Assembly (NCBI GenBank): GCA_964634815.1
Contig: CAZWMD010000015.1
Location: forward strand, 1-64,000
DNA from: JALZVT01 sp964634815
Lineage (GTDB): Bacteria > Pseudomonadota > Gammaproteobacteria > Pseudomonadales > Azotimanducaceae
Reading direction: 5' to 3'
DNA length: 64,000 bases
Made by a program: the position numbers and the translations under genes. Shown in pieces: positions 48,845 through 59,199 of this stretch; position 1 is the first letter of the stretch, and each line of letters opens with the position of its first letter. The notes beneath the pieces were generated by a model that saw only the letters and a list, made by a program, of their open reading frames with translations, did no database searches and was not told the origin of the DNA.

Positions 48845-51800
48845 CTAACGCTCTTTCACCCAAAATACATCGCCACCTGTGGCGATATTGGTACTTTGGG
48901 TCACCACGCGCCACAAGGGACTGAGTTGATATTCCATACGCAGGGTGGAGATCGGCTCAAACAAACCATAGCCATAACTGACATAGAGGCGAGGCGACAG
49001 GTATTTACCCACAACCAGGGCGGCCTGGGCCGCTCCGGTACCGGGCGCTGACTCTATACCAAAGGTATCGACGCCCAGGTTCTTGCCAATTTTCTCGGTA
49101 ACCAGCGTGCCTCCTTCGACCCCTATCGCCATGGCTGCTTGCTGAAGTACTGAGTTTTCAGACGCAGAGCTTGAGGACAACGGACGACCCAGCACCAGAT
49201 AAGCCAGCTGATCCGACTGCGGTAACGTCGGTTGAGAGAAAATATCCAGCCGCGGATCAGCGAGTGATCCCTGCACCATCACACCCACCTGAACATCCGG
49301 GGTTGCCTGACGAACAGCTCGAATGTCCAGTCCAGGGCTCTCTATGGGCCCACCGGCAAATAGAACCTTGCCGTTCGCAACAGACAGATCCTGGCCATAA
49401 GCCTGGTAGGTGCCCTCCTTGATCACAATCTCGCCCCGGCCTGTGGTGGCTCCGGTTGATTTTTCAGACAGCGTTACCTCCCCACCAAAACTGGCTTTAA
49501 GACCTAACCCTTCAAAACGCACCTTGTCGCCCAGGATAAGTCGAACCTCGGCATCAATATCCAGTGGCTCAGCGTTGGCTTCTGACTCGAGCAGTTGCTG
49601 ATCGGGACTGACGCTCACGGCACCCTCAGGAACCGTTGCCACCTGAATCTCGGCAATCGGCAGGCCTACGTCTCCACGAAGTGTCAATCGACTGTCTTCA
49701 AACCGAGCGTCAAGATTGGGAGATATCGCAGCGCGTGCGAGGCTTGAGTCACTGACCAGAAAATCAGCACCCTGAAGTCTGGCATCCACAACCAAACCGT
49801 TGGTCCATTCAAGATCACCTGCAAGGTTCAACACACCATCCCCGGAAACCGAGCTACCATGCAAGCTGATGCCCTTCTGTGAGCCCGCAAGTTCAATATG
49901 GCTATCATTGAGCTCAATACCCAGGCTATCAACCCTAACCATCGGTGCAGCAAGATTCAGCTCACCAGCAAGCGAAGGTTGCTCAATGCTCCCACTCATT
50001 GTTAGGGCCCCGGTCAATGCCGCTTCAACCCGGTCAATCTGTTCAGCAAAGCCAGCAAGCCAGGAGAGATCTGGCAATTCCAGTGCTAGCTGCGCGGCAA
50101 TGGGCCAGCGTTGGAGTGGCTCCCCCGCCTGGACGTCCATTCGACCCTCAACAAAAACCCCATGCGGTGCATCCCCAGCAGACGTATTACTTACCAAAGG
50201 CAGGTCGATATAGAACTGCACCTCTGCTGCCGACCCGGCAGGTACAAGTTCTATCCTGCCAGGTAAAAATTCAAGAACCTGATTCAAACCCTCGGTGGAC
50301 TGCACAGAGAGAGCCAGGCCATCCAGGCTGAACAATCCACTACTGGTTTGTAGCTCGCCCATCCAGTTCAGCGCTCCACTCACCTTGCCTGCGAGTCTTA
50401 CCCCGTCAGGTGCAAGCGCGTTCAATTGACTCAGATCAAGATCAGCAATTGAAACACTGGCCTGCGCGTCCTGATCTTTATCCTGAGAACCGGACAGGCA
50501 TACTGCCCCGCCTTGCCTTGGTGGCTGAGGTTTGAGACAAAGCGGTGCCACACTCCAGAGAGCTTCCCCCACATGGCCCCCCGCCTCTGCAGCGAGCGAC
50601 CACTGGTAATCCGGTCTCGACGGATCCAGGGGTCGATGCGCAAGCTCCAGGTCCTGGATCAGGTATTGCCACAGGTTACTTGAAGAGACTGGATTAGAAG
50701 ATACTTCGCCGCGACCAGCCAAATAGATATCTGCATCAGGCGTTTCCAAAGTGAAACGATAACTGTGTTTTTTTGCTTCGCCGTCAAGCTCTAGCTCAAA
50801 AAGATCAATAGCTTGTTGCTCAATGCTCAGATCTTGTCCATTCAAGCGCGCCTCAATAACAGGATTATCCACCAGACCCTTAACCCTGCCTCTCCCGCGG
50901 ATGGAGCCTGCAAGATCGGTACTCACAAACTTGCCAAGCTGCTCAAGTTTTTCAAGTTCAAGCAACCAGTCAAATTCTGCTTCGTCAGCCAGTTTTCCAT
51001 TCAGGCTAATTTGGTTAGACCCAAGCTGCAGCAAAACGTCTCGAGCCTCGATCGTTTCCTTGGCGTAGCGGCCGGAACCGGAAGCCTTGAGCGGCAAATC
51101 AAACAGTGAACCGCTGCCATCCAGAGTATTAAGAAACACCTCAAACTCACCATCTGAGGCCTGCTGAAGATCAAGTAAGGCGCGGAAGTCTATCTCTCCA
51201 GGCAGGTTGTCGAGATAGATATCTGGATCAACACGACTGCCAAGCAGCTCAATCTGAGCCGATAAAGTACTGCTCCAGTCCACATCACCATTGACAGCGA
51301 TCTGACCGTCGCCAACATTCAACCGCAGAACATCAACGCTAACGGATGAGGCATCACCACTGCCCGACAGTTCCAGTTGGTGAGACTGTCCAAGGTAGCT
51401 GATCTGGCTCGCACCCTCGTAGCTGAACTTCATCGTTGGGGCTAACAGCTCGGTCACGTTCAAGGACACAACAGAACTGTAAGGCGGCTGTGCGTTGAGC
51501 TCGATCTGCGTCTTGTCTAGATTGCCCGCCACTTTGAGCTGGGTGACGACCTCAGCATACCCCTCGGGGCGAAGAGCCAGCTCAGCATTCAGCGACATCG
51601 GGTAACTGTTGTGCCCGTTGAGCTCTGCCAGCGCTGACACATCAAACAACGGCGCTTGTATCAACAACCGCGAGACATCGATCTTCGTGTCTTTCCAGCG
51701 ACCACTGATTTCAATACTGGAAATGTCCAGATCAGAGGTGTTGCTGCGTATCACCAAATCCTGAACATCAGCACTTACAAGCTCGATGGGAAAAGGGGCG

Positions 51801-52180
51801 CGCAAAGATTCCGGTAGAATAATTTCAGATCCGTTATCAGCTGTGTCTTCCACGGACTTAATACTAAGGTCAACGCCTCGAAGGCTGATCGAGCTAATAC
51901 GCAACCCGTCGTCAACCTGCCAATTCGCAGAGAGTGCATCGATCGAGCCCTTCATACTCGCCACATCAAACTCGAGTTTTGTCAGCCTTAACGGACCCAA
52001 TAATCGCCCCGCCACCGATTCGACAGAGAATGTATCTGGCGCTAATCGCTGACCAAGATTGAGTACACCACGCAGTCCCGACTGCGTAGCCACCACCCAG
52101 TAAGACACCAGTAGCAGCGAGCCGAGCAAACCCGCAAGCGTAAGCATCACATAGCGGCGTTTGCTTCCTGAACTACTCAC
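48845..52180 (-). CDS. tamB: translocation and assembly module protein TamB
   Basis: An 1111-residue protein with an N-terminal signal-anchor (YVMLTLAGLLGSLLLVSYW) and a long beta-repeat periplasmic body ending in the TamB/DUF490 domain (IVIKEGTYQAYGQDLSVANG ... DQLAYLVLGRPLSS and the terminal beta-barrel-docking tail). It bridges inner and outer membrane and cooperates with TamA in inserting outer-membrane proteins and in lipid homeostasis. Its ATG overlaps the TGA of tamA by four bases (ATGA), so translation is coupled. Slightly shorter than E. coli TamB. Confidence 0.92.
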   Translation of the reverse strand: MSSSGSKRRYVMLTLAGLLGSLLLVSYWVVATQSGLRGVLNLGQRLAPDTFSVESVAGRLLGPLRLTKLEFDVASMKGSIDALSANWQVDDGLRISSISLRGVDLSIKSVEDTADNGSEIILPESLRAPFPIELVSADVQDLVIRSNTSDLDISSIEISGRWKDTKIDVSRLLIQAPLFDVSALAELNGHNSYPMSLNAELALRPEGYAEVVTQLKVAGNLDKTQIELNAQPPYSSVVSLNVTELLAPTMKFSYEGASQISYLGQSHQLELSGSGDASSVSVDVLRLNVGDGQIAVNGDVDWSSTLSAQIELLGSRVDPDIYLDNLPGEIDFRALLDLQQASDGEFEVFLNTLDGSGSLFDLPLKASGSGRYAKETIEARDVLLQLGSNQISLNGKLADEAEFDWLLELEKLEQLGKFVSTDLAGSIRGRGRVKGLVDNPVIEARLNGQDLSIEQQAIDLFELELDGEAKKHSYRFTLETPDADIYLAGRGEVSSNPVSSSNLWQYLIQDLELAHRPLDPSRPDYQWSLAAEAGGHVGEALWSVAPLCLKPQPPRQGGAVCLSGSQDKDQDAQASVSIADLDLSQLNALAPDGVRLAGKVSGALNWMGELQTSSGLFSLDGLALSVQSTEGLNQVLEFLPGRIELVPAGSAAEVQFYIDLPLVSNTSAGDAPHGVFVEGRMDVQAGEPLQRWPIAAQLALELPDLSWLAGFAEQIDRVEAALTGALTMSGSIEQPSLAGELNLAAPMVRVDSLGIELNDSHIELAGSQKGISLHGSSVSGDGVLNLAGDLEWTNGLVVDARLQGADFLVSDSSLARAAISPNLDARFEDSRLTLRGDVGLPIAEIQVATVPEGAVSVSPDQQLLESEANAEPLDIDAEVRLILGDKVRFEGLGLKASFGGEVTLSEKSTGATTGRGEIVIKEGTYQAYGQDLSVANGKVLFAGGPIESPGLDIRAVRQATPDVQVGVMVQGSLADPRLDIFSQPTLPQSDQLAYLVLGRPLSSSSASENSVLQQAAMAIGVEGGTLVTEKIGKNLGVDTFGIESAPGTGAAQAALVVGKYLSPRLYVSYGYGLFEPISTLRMEYQLSPLWRVVTQSTNIATGGDVFWVKER

Positions 52181-53925
52181 AGATCGGGACCAATCGATAA
52201 ATGCAGGCGAAAGTTGTTATCCGGGTCGTCAAGCGGATGTGCCAGGTCTACTCTGATCATGCCAACCGGAGAACGGTACCTGATTCCCAATCCAACACCC
52301 TTGTCGAAACTGCTGGGCGTCCCGTCGCTCACATCTCCGCCGTCAAAGAATGCCGCAAGGCCCCAGTTGCCTGACACCTGGTAGTCGGTCTCGATGCTAA
52401 AACTTAACGAACGCGAGCCTCCTATGTCATCGCCCGCCGCATTTTCCGGCGAGATAGACTGAAAAGCGTAACCTCGAACGCTACGGTCACCGCCAAGAAA
52501 AAATCGTTGGCTTGGAGGCAGCGCCGAGAAATCTCCCGCCTCAAGAATCTTTGCATCTGTTGCCACTAAAAGCCGCCCCCTCGAACCCAATGGCAAAATT
52601 CCACGGGCGGTGAGCTGCAACGAGGCAAAATCAGTCTGAGAACCAAGCGCATCAGCTCCCCCCTGCAGGGTGGCTGCCAGGCTATACCCACGACGAACAA
52701 ACTGCGGATCATCCAGTCTGTCAAAAGACAGTGTGATACCCGGATAAACCAGGGTTACCGTGCGCGAAGGTTCATCACCAAAGGCAAAATCACTGCTTTC
52801 TGCGTTCACAAACAAACGCCTGCGCATTCCTAACCAGCTATCCTCCCGAGCCGCGCCTAACGAATATGCAGTTGCATCAGCATCACCTACTTCTGCTTGT
52901 TGCGCTTGCGCGTAGATTCTCCAGCGATCTTTGGACACATCCTTAATGGGAATGATGTATTCAAATTGCACCGCCGACTCGATGGTCGATGCCCGGCCGT
53001 TGAGACGATACCGATGACCACGCTTGTTAACTCGCCTGGACTCTATGCCCGCTGACACCCGAGGTCCGGTATCTGTGCCAAACCCAATCCCCAGATCGTA
53101 ACGTCGTCGTTTTCTTGCCACGGTATTAAAGACCACTGGAATGTGGCCATTTTGAGCCTGGTCTTTTTGAATATCCAAAGCCACGGACTCAAAGTAGTTT
53201 GAGTTGTTGAGCTTAAGCTGCAAATCAATCAGCCGGTTTGTGTCAAAAACATCACCCTCGGCGATGGCATGGTATCGATCGACCAGAGCTGTGTTGAGAA
53301 TATCCTGGTCAATCTTCACCTCACCAAAACGGTACCTTTCACCCGTATTTACCAACCAGGTAACATCGGCGCGATTAACCTCGGCATCAACCGAAAAGTT
53401 CGCTTTTTCAAAGCGTGCGTCCAGATAACCTTGATCGTACAGTTCTACGATCCAGGCGCGTTTGAACTGCGTGTATTTTTGATGATCAACAAAGGCATCT
53501 CTACGTACCGTTGAATCGCGTAACAGAGACTTAATAAACTCATCTGCTTCGCCTTCGCCTCGCACATTAACCTCAACCTGGCGCCAACGACTGCGCGGAC
53601 CAGGAGTGACATGGTAGGTCGCATTCCAGTTACCTGACGATGTTTCTGACAGATCAGATTCAACTGTCACATTGTAGTAACCAAAGGGTTGTAGCGAGCG
53701 TGAGATTTCGCTTCCGGCCAATCGATGCCAACGGCTGATCTGAGCTGCGGAGGGCTCGGTCGCTTTTTTCAACAGAGACAGGAAAGCCCGGGCGTTATCG
53801 CGCAGCTCTCCCTCAATGCCTGTGAATTTGACGGTCGCTGTATCGGCCAGTGCAGCGGCACAACCTAGAGTTAGACCGAGTCCCAGAAGTACAGCACGAA
53901 TACCGACACATGCTGGTTTGTACAT
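52177..53925 (-). CDS. tamA: autotransporter assembly outer-membrane protein TamA
   Basis: From ATG 53925 a 582-residue Omp85-family protein: signal peptide (GIRAVLLGLGLTLGCAAALA), then three POTRA domains (about 25-260), then a 16-strand barrel with the VRGY motif (GGDRSVRGYAFQ) and the C-terminal IRVDLAHPLDD...LHLSIGPDL strand. The frame is open to 53967, but the signal peptide fits the second methionine. It pairs with tamB. A TATAAT lies six bases before the ATG, which would yield a leaderless or very short-leader mRNA. Confidence 0.92.
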   Translation of the reverse strand: MYKPACVGIRAVLLGLGLTLGCAAALADTATVKFTGIEGELRDNARAFLSLLKKATEPSAAQISRWHRLAGSEISRSLQPFGYYNVTVESDLSETSSGNWNATYHVTPGPRSRWRQVEVNVRGEGEADEFIKSLLRDSTVRRDAFVDHQKYTQFKRAWIVELYDQGYLDARFEKANFSVDAEVNRADVTWLVNTGERYRFGEVKIDQDILNTALVDRYHAIAEGDVFDTNRLIDLQLKLNNSNYFESVALDIQKDQAQNGHIPVVFNTVARKRRRYDLGIGFGTDTGPRVSAGIESRRVNKRGHRYRLNGRASTIESAVQFEYIIPIKDVSKDRWRIYAQAQQAEVGDADATAYSLGAAREDSWLGMRRRLFVNAESSDFAFGDEPSRTVTLVYPGITLSFDRLDDPQFVRRGYSLAATLQGGADALGSQTDFASLQLTARGILPLGSRGRLLVATDAKILEAGDFSALPPSQRFFLGGDRSVRGYAFQSISPENAAGDDIGGSRSLSFSIETDYQVSGNWGLAAFFDGGDVSDGTPSSFDKGVGLGIRYRSPVGMIRVDLAHPLDDPDNNFRLHLSIGPDL

Positions 53926-53931
53926 GAGCGA

Positions 53932-53937
53932 ATTATA
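53932..53937 (-). promoter_or_regulatory. TATAAT -10-like element close to the tamA start
   Basis: On the minus strand TATAAT precedes the tamA ATG by six bases. No good -35 hexamer lies 16-18 bases upstream (tcacat is weak). If used, transcription would start about at the ATG, making tamA mRNA leaderless. Confidence 0.35.
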
Positions 53938-54021
53938 GCCGTTGTGACCAAGCGATGTGATACACAACGCACAGCCTCTGTCCTACGCTACAAGAGCTTA
54001 ATCCACCAATTCTCAGCCCCC

Positions 54022-55398
54022 CTAAACTAGTCCAGCAGGATCTAAAAGGTCTTCCAGCTCTTCGCGACTCAGCTCTGTCATATCAACGGCTACGTCCACC
54101 ACAGGCCGTCCACTGGCGTAAGCCTCTTTGGCGATTTCTGCAGCTTTCAAATAGCCAACCACCGGATTCAATGCGGTCACCAAAATTGGGTTCTTTTGTA
54201 ACGGCGCCGCAAGGTTCGCCTCGTTGACCTTAAACGTCGCGACCGCCCGATCAGCCAGGGGTACTAATACGTTTGCCAGCAACAAAATGCTTTCTAACAG
54301 ATTTTTGGCAATCAGCGGCAACATGACATTCAGTTCAAAATTGCCAGACTGACCACCTACTGTGATTGCGGTGTCGTTGCCAATTACCTGGGCCGCCACC
54401 ATAGCGGCTGCTTCCGGCAGTACCGGGTTTACCTTACCCGGCATAATCGATGATCCCGGCTGCAAGGCTTCGAGTTCAATCTCACCAAAGCCGGCAAGCG
54501 GACCAGAATTCATCCAGCGAAGATCGTTGGCTATTTTGAGCACCGTGACTGCAAGCGTTTTGAGCTGGCCCGATACGGCGACAGCGGTGTCCTGAGAACC
54601 AATCGCCGCAAAATAATCTGCTGCTGGTCCGAAGGTCAAACCAGTCTTTTTACAGAGCAGATACCCCACTCCACGCGCAAAGTCTGGGTGCGCATTAACT
54701 CCGGTACCAACAGCAGTCCCACCCAGAGCGGTACCACCCAAGGCAGCCTGCAAGTTTGAAAGTTGTTCTCGATTGGCAGAAAACTGTGACTTCCATCCAC
54801 GTAAAACCTGACCCAGACTGACGGGCATTGCGTCCATTAAATGGGTTCTACCGGTTTTTATGTGGCCGTCCAACTGCGTTGCCCGGCTATCAAGAACTGA
54901 TTCCATATGTACAAGTGCTGGAAACAGGGACTCTTTGAGAGCAATACTCGCGCTCAAATGAATAACTGTTGGGATCACATCGTTACTGCTTTGCCCCAGA
55001 TTCACATGATCATTCGGACTGATCGGTTCTCCGCATGCCTCGGACGCCAGGTGGGCAATCACCTCATTGGCGTTCATGTTGGTGCTGGTACCCGATCCGG
55101 TTTGAAACACATCAACCGGAAAATGTTGCTGTAAATCCTCGTCAGCCAGGAGAGTATCGCAGGCCTTCAGAATGGCCTGAGCCTGCCTGGGTGAAAGTAA
55201 CTGCAGTTGGCCATTCACCTCTGCAGCTGAGGACTTCAACAGCACCAGGGCCCGCAAAAACGCTGGTGGTAGCCGTTGTTGACTGATGGAAAAATTGTCT
55301 ACCGCACGTTGAGTTTGAGCGCCATAGAGTGCAGTTTTTGGCACCCGCACCTCACCCATGCTGTCTCGCTCTATTCTGTCTTTGTTGCCATCAACCAT
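54022..55398 (-). CDS. fumC: fumarate hydratase, class II
   Basis: A 458-residue class II fumarase (iron-independent) converting fumarate to malate in the TCA cycle. The signatures are TGSGTSTNMN (100-109), HVNLGQSSNDV, KTGRTHLMDAMPVSLGQ and GSSIMPGKVN (315-324), the last containing the catalytic serine region. Length equals E. coli FumC. Divergent from the PHP gene. The 53-base region between its stop and tamA contains nothing recognised. Confidence 0.95.
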   Translation of the reverse strand: MVDGNKDRIERDSMGEVRVPKTALYGAQTQRAVDNFSISQQRLPPAFLRALVLLKSSAAEVNGQLQLLSPRQAQAILKACDTLLADEDLQQHFPVDVFQTGSGTSTNMNANEVIAHLASEACGEPISPNDHVNLGQSSNDVIPTVIHLSASIALKESLFPALVHMESVLDSRATQLDGHIKTGRTHLMDAMPVSLGQVLRGWKSQFSANREQLSNLQAALGGTALGGTAVGTGVNAHPDFARGVGYLLCKKTGLTFGPAADYFAAIGSQDTAVAVSGQLKTLAVTVLKIANDLRWMNSGPLAGFGEIELEALQPGSSIMPGKVNPVLPEAAAMVAAQVIGNDTAITVGGQSGNFELNVMLPLIAKNLLESILLLANVLVPLADRAVATFKVNEANLAAPLQKNPILVTALNPVVGYLKAAEIAKEAYASGRPVVDVAVDMTELSREELEDLLDPAGLV

Positions 55399-55454
55399 CT
55401 GTCATTTCCTCGCTAAACTTCTGGGTCTTCAGGTTTTTGCCGCCGGGAGCGAGT

Positions 55455-55460
55455 TATAAT
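55455..55460 (+). promoter_or_regulatory. TATAAT -10-like element upstream of the PHP gene
   Basis: TATAAT, in the context gagttataatac, lies 29 bases before the PHP-gene ATG, with an SD-like cggaga between. A T-rich -35 candidate (gttttt) is about 17 bases upstream but is weak. Confidence 0.45.
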
Positions 55461-55489
55461 ACTAGCTCATCATCGTTCGGAGACTCGCC

Positions 55490-56803
55490 ATGCCAGCTTT
55501 CGCCAGGTTCTTTGTTCTGAGTCTTTTTTTACTAGGTTTGCAACTCCAGGAGGTAGCCGCTCACGATCAGGCACGGCCCAGAGACGATGCCCGCCCCATC
55601 GCCGTATTTCCTGATGTGGGTAATCTCAAAGTGCTGTCGGTCGACCTGCATACGCATTCCGTGTTTTCCGACGGTCACGTCTGGCCAAGTATTCGTGCTG
55701 AAGAGGCAGCCCGCGATCAGATCGACGGCGTGGCAATCACCGAACACCTGGAATGGCAGCCGCATCTACTCGACATACCTCATCCCGATCGCAACCGCGC
55801 TTTTGAAGAAGCCACCAGATCAGCGAAGGATCTCGACCTGTTAGTTATTCCAGGCCTGGAGATAACCCGCCAGGATGAACCCGGACATATCAACGCCGTG
55901 TTCATCAAAGATGCCAATCCACTGGTTCAAGCAAGTGGTATCCAAAGCTATGACCCCAATCATCTGTTCACAACCGAAGCCGAGGCAAGAGCCGCAGCGG
56001 CCGCCCAAAGCGAAGCCTTCGCTTCAGCCCATGAAGTCACCGTAGGGCAGGACCAACGCTGGGCACCGTTCGCCAGCAAAGCAATCTACATGACACTGGT
56101 AAACTACGGTGTCGCAGTTACGCAGGACGCCGCAGAGGTTCTACAAGCGGCCGCAGATCAGGGGGCTTTCACATTCTGGAATCACCCTTCATTTTCCAAA
56201 GCAAACGCAGATCCGAGCAAGTTTCATCGACGAGCGATTAAATCCGGAATTTTGCATGGTGTCGAAATCGCAAACGGGGATAACTATTACCCGAATGCGC
56301 ATCGATTGGCGCTCGCCTACGATCTGGCATTTATTGGCACCTCAGACGTTCATCAGCTGATAGCTTGGGATTACGACCGACAAAAAAACCAACATCGTCC
56401 AGTTACCCTGGTTCTTGCTCCACAGCGTTCCAGTGAAGCAATAAAGAAGGCCTTATTCGAGAAACAAACCCTGGTGTGGTGGAATCACACGCTTATTGGT
56501 CGCAAGGCACAACTTCAACCATTGCTCGAGGAGAGTATTGTAATCGAGCGCGTTGAGCCCTCCTTCGAAGGCAGAACCAGGGTCTTGCTACGCAATCGAG
56601 CGGCAGCAGATTGGCAGGTAACGAGTGTTGGCAAACAGGCTGTTACCAGCCACGCCACCACCTTCACTCTACCTGGCCAATCGGTCACAGAAATACAGGT
56701 ACGCAATGACAATCGCCCGGGTGAGCTAAGGTTACAGGTACACAATGCACTTTTAGCCCCGTCTAAACCTGCCCAGATTAGATTGTCTTTTACATCCCCT
56801 TAA
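55490..56803 (+). CDS. exported PHP-domain phosphoesterase (Sb-PDE-like)
   Basis: A 437-residue protein with a signal peptide (ARFFVLSLFLLGLQLQ) and an N-terminal PHP domain: VDLHTHSVFSDGHVWPS supplies His54, His56, Asp61 and His63, followed by GVAITEHLE and GLEITRQDEPGHINAVFI. The later metal ligands are at WNHPSF and GTSDVHQL. The C-terminal part (about 340-437) is beta-rich. It resembles bacterial Sb-PDE-type phosphodiesterases, metal-dependent enzymes often secreted. The physiological substrate is unknown. Divergent from fumC. Confidence 0.85.
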   Translation: MPAFARFFVLSLFLLGLQLQEVAAHDQARPRDDARPIAVFPDVGNLKVLSVDLHTHSVFSDGHVWPSIRAEEAARDQIDGVAITEHLEWQPHLLDIPHPDRNRAFEEATRSAKDLDLLVIPGLEITRQDEPGHINAVFIKDANPLVQASGIQSYDPNHLFTTEAEARAAAAAQSEAFASAHEVTVGQDQRWAPFASKAIYMTLVNYGVAVTQDAAEVLQAAADQGAFTFWNHPSFSKANADPSKFHRRAIKSGILHGVEIANGDNYYPNAHRLALAYDLAFIGTSDVHQLIAWDYDRQKNQHRPVTLVLAPQRSSEAIKKALFEKQTLVWWNHTLIGRKAQLQPLLEESIVIERVEPSFEGRTRVLLRNRAAADWQVTSVGKQAVTSHATTFTLPGQSVTEIQVRNDNRPGELRLQVHNALLAPSKPAQIRLSFTSP

Positions 56804-56838
56804 GCTCACGCAGTAACCAGCAAGGATAAGAACAGGAT

Positions 56839-57426
56839 ATGGAACTCATATTGGTCAGACACGGATTGCCGCAACGTATCGAGCGCGAGAGTGGCGCCGC
56901 TGACCCAGAACTCTCAGAGATTGGCCGAAAACAGGCCAGTGAAGTAGGAACCTGGCTGGCAGCAAATGAACAGATTGATGCCGTGTACGCAAGCCCAATG
57001 AATCGCGCCCGGCAAACGGCTGAGCCCTTCGCTGAGCTTACTAAACAAAAGATTCAGCTGGTTGACGAGGTGGCCGAGTTTGACCGTAAGAGCAGAAACT
57101 ACGTTCCCATGGAACAGCTGAAGAAAGAAAATTACGCAGCCTGGCAACGTATGGCAGCGGGCAGCTACGGTAAGCACGTCGACATGAGTGAGTTTCGTAA
57201 CACCGTTGTCACTGGTTTGGAATCAGTTATCGCTCAGAACAAAGGCAAGCGGGCCATTGTGTTCTGTCATGGTGGCGTCATTAATGTCTGGGCTACCCAC
57301 TGCCTGGGCATGGAACCCAGGCTGTTTGCAGATATTCGCTATTGCAGCATTTCGCGGTCGATGTGCGCAAGCACTGGTCAACGCAACGTACTCAGCCTAA
57401 ACGAGACACAGCATCTAAGCGTCTAG
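56839..57426 (+). CDS. histidine phosphatase family protein
   Basis: A 195-residue phosphoglycerate-mutase-like phosphatase. The catalytic RHG (residues 7-9, ILVRHGLPQRIE) and the second histidine in VFCHGGVINVW are present, with the arginine MNRARQTAEPF. The start ATG has a reasonable SD (gaacaggat). It overlaps the convergent MFS gene by 12 bases. Substrate unknown: many homologs act on small phosphate esters. Confidence 0.87.
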   Translation: MELILVRHGLPQRIERESGAADPELSEIGRKQASEVGTWLAANEQIDAVYASPMNRARQTAEPFAELTKQKIQLVDEVAEFDRKSRNYVPMEQLKKENYAAWQRMAAGSYGKHVDMSEFRNTVVTGLESVIAQNKGKRAIVFCHGGVINVWATHCLGMEPRLFADIRYCSISRSMCASTGQRNVLSLNETQHLSV

Positions 57427-59046
57427 CAATCGGTTCTGTAGTTCTCTGGACCCCGGAAACACCTGAGCCCCGGGGTCTCGAGTGAGTAAACGCACGACAC
57501 GTGGTGCGCTCGATTCTTGATGCAGCGCTAGCAGCCGATCAATAAGCACTGCCTCCTCTTGAGTCGTGCGCGCATGAAATCGAACATAGTCTCCCCAGGT
57601 AGGCAGTTCAAAACGCTCAACCCAGAGTTCCGTCTGCTCCATATCGCGCAGCAGCGTCCACTGCTGAGCACCGTTACGCCGTCGCCGCTGCCGACGCGCA
57701 ACCATAAGTGACTTAAACTCCGGCACATCCAGATCTTTGATTAACCACAACACCGCTATCGATACCGGACCGCTGCGAGCTTCGATATCGAGCTTAACCG
57801 CTGGTTCCTGCCAGCGGTTAAGCGGATCAAGATTCAGATCTTTGGTATCAGGCAGCGGCCAGCGCAGCCCCAGCAAGGCACCTATTAACATGGTTACCGC
57901 CGCAATCTGTAGAGCCTGAGCAATCGACAAGGACTCTGCAACGTTACCCCAAAACCAGGCTCCCAGAGCCATCCCGCCAAACACAGCCATTTGATAAAGC
58001 GACAGCGCCCGACCTACGACCCAACGGGGCGTCGAAATCTGCACGCTGGTATTGAACATCGAAAGCGCCAGGACCCAGCCCGCGCCACCAATCGCAATCC
58101 CAAAGGCGCTTACAACAACCCAAGAGCTCAACGAACAGATCACTGAACAGAACGCGAGACCGGAAAAAGCAAGCCGAACAAGCGCCTCATTCGAGAGTTT
58201 TTTTCGCAGCTGCGCAGCCACAAGCCCTCCACCCACCGCTCCTGCGCCGAACGCACAAAGCAGTGTGCCGTAAAGGACTGGCCCGCCACCGAGCAATTCG
58301 CGGCCAATTAGCGGCATGAAGGCCAAAACAATAATCGTTGTTAACCCAAAACCCAGACCGCGAAACATGACCCGCGTGAGATGCGGCGACAACGCAACAT
58401 AACGTAAGCCAGCGTAGATGGCCGCGGGTAAAGATTCGCGTTGAGTTGCCTCGTCTGGAGGCACACCACGCCAGCGCCAGACGACAAAGATCAGGCCGAG
58501 ATAGCTGACCGCGTTGATTGCAAAGGCAGCAATCGCGCCAGCACCCGCAACAATCACGCCACCAATCGCTGGAGCTACACTACGCGTTACATTAAAGCCC
58601 ATCCCATTGAGCACAACGGCGCTCGGCAACACATCCTTGCCTACGATGTCTCCTACCGAGGCCTGCCAGGAGGGAATATTAAATGCGGCGCCGCAGCCAA
58701 TGAGAAAGGTGAACGCCAGGAGTGACCAGGCATTGATCATATCGAGCCAGGTGCAAATCACCAGAAGTACCGAAACAATCAGCATGAACCCCTGGGCCGC
58801 CAATAACACCTTGCGCCGATCCATGTTGTCAGCAAGTGCTCCCGCAATAAGTGCAAAAAACATGATTGGTAAGGTGGTTGAGGCCTGCACCAAAGCGACC
58901 ATGGCTTCAGAGTCAACCAACGTGGTCATTAGCCAGGCGGCTCCAACCGCCTGCACCATGCCACCAAAATTAGACACAATGTTAGAAATCCAAAGTCCAC
59001 GAAACACTTTGTTCTTCAAAGGTGCAAAGGTTGTGGAATCAGCCAC
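57415..59046 (-). CDS. MFS_3-type transporter with a C-terminal cytoplasmic domain
   Basis: A 543-residue protein. Twelve membrane helices (about 20-410) carry an MFS loop (GALADNMDRRKVLL) and the EntS/MFS_3-like opening IVSNFGGMVQAVGAAWLM. The C-terminal ~130 residues are hydrophilic (GPVSIAVLWLIKDLDVPEF ... FELPTWGDYVRFH) and resemble the monooxygenase-like domain found fused to this family. Function is probably export of a small metabolite; substrate unknown. The start is GTG. Its 3' end overlaps the phosphatase gene. Confidence 0.88.
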   Translation of the reverse strand: MADSTTFAPLKNKVFRGLWISNIVSNFGGMVQAVGAAWLMTTLVDSEAMVALVQASTTLPIMFFALIAGALADNMDRRKVLLAAQGFMLIVSVLLVICTWLDMINAWSLLAFTFLIGCGAAFNIPSWQASVGDIVGKDVLPSAVVLNGMGFNVTRSVAPAIGGVIVAGAGAIAAFAINAVSYLGLIFVVWRWRGVPPDEATQRESLPAAIYAGLRYVALSPHLTRVMFRGLGFGLTTIIVLAFMPLIGRELLGGGPVLYGTLLCAFGAGAVGGGLVAAQLRKKLSNEALVRLAFSGLAFCSVICSLSSWVVVSAFGIAIGGAGWVLALSMFNTSVQISTPRWVVGRALSLYQMAVFGGMALGAWFWGNVAESLSIAQALQIAAVTMLIGALLGLRWPLPDTKDLNLDPLNRWQEPAVKLDIEARSGPVSIAVLWLIKDLDVPEFKSLMVARRQRRRRNGAQQWTLLRDMEQTELWVERFELPTWGDYVRFHARTTQEEAVLIDRLLALHQESSAPRVVRLLTRDPGAQVFPGSRELQNRLLDA

Positions 59047-59199
59047 TACTTCGGTCTCTTCGACGTTACCGATGATCCTGAGAGGGTCAGGATAAGACTG
59101 AGATACATGGTGATCGTCCCGGCTGGCATAGTGCAGTCCATCTTAATGGTTTTACCGCACAACCGGCGAAGCGATCTGGCTTTGTTGAGTTTACATTAC

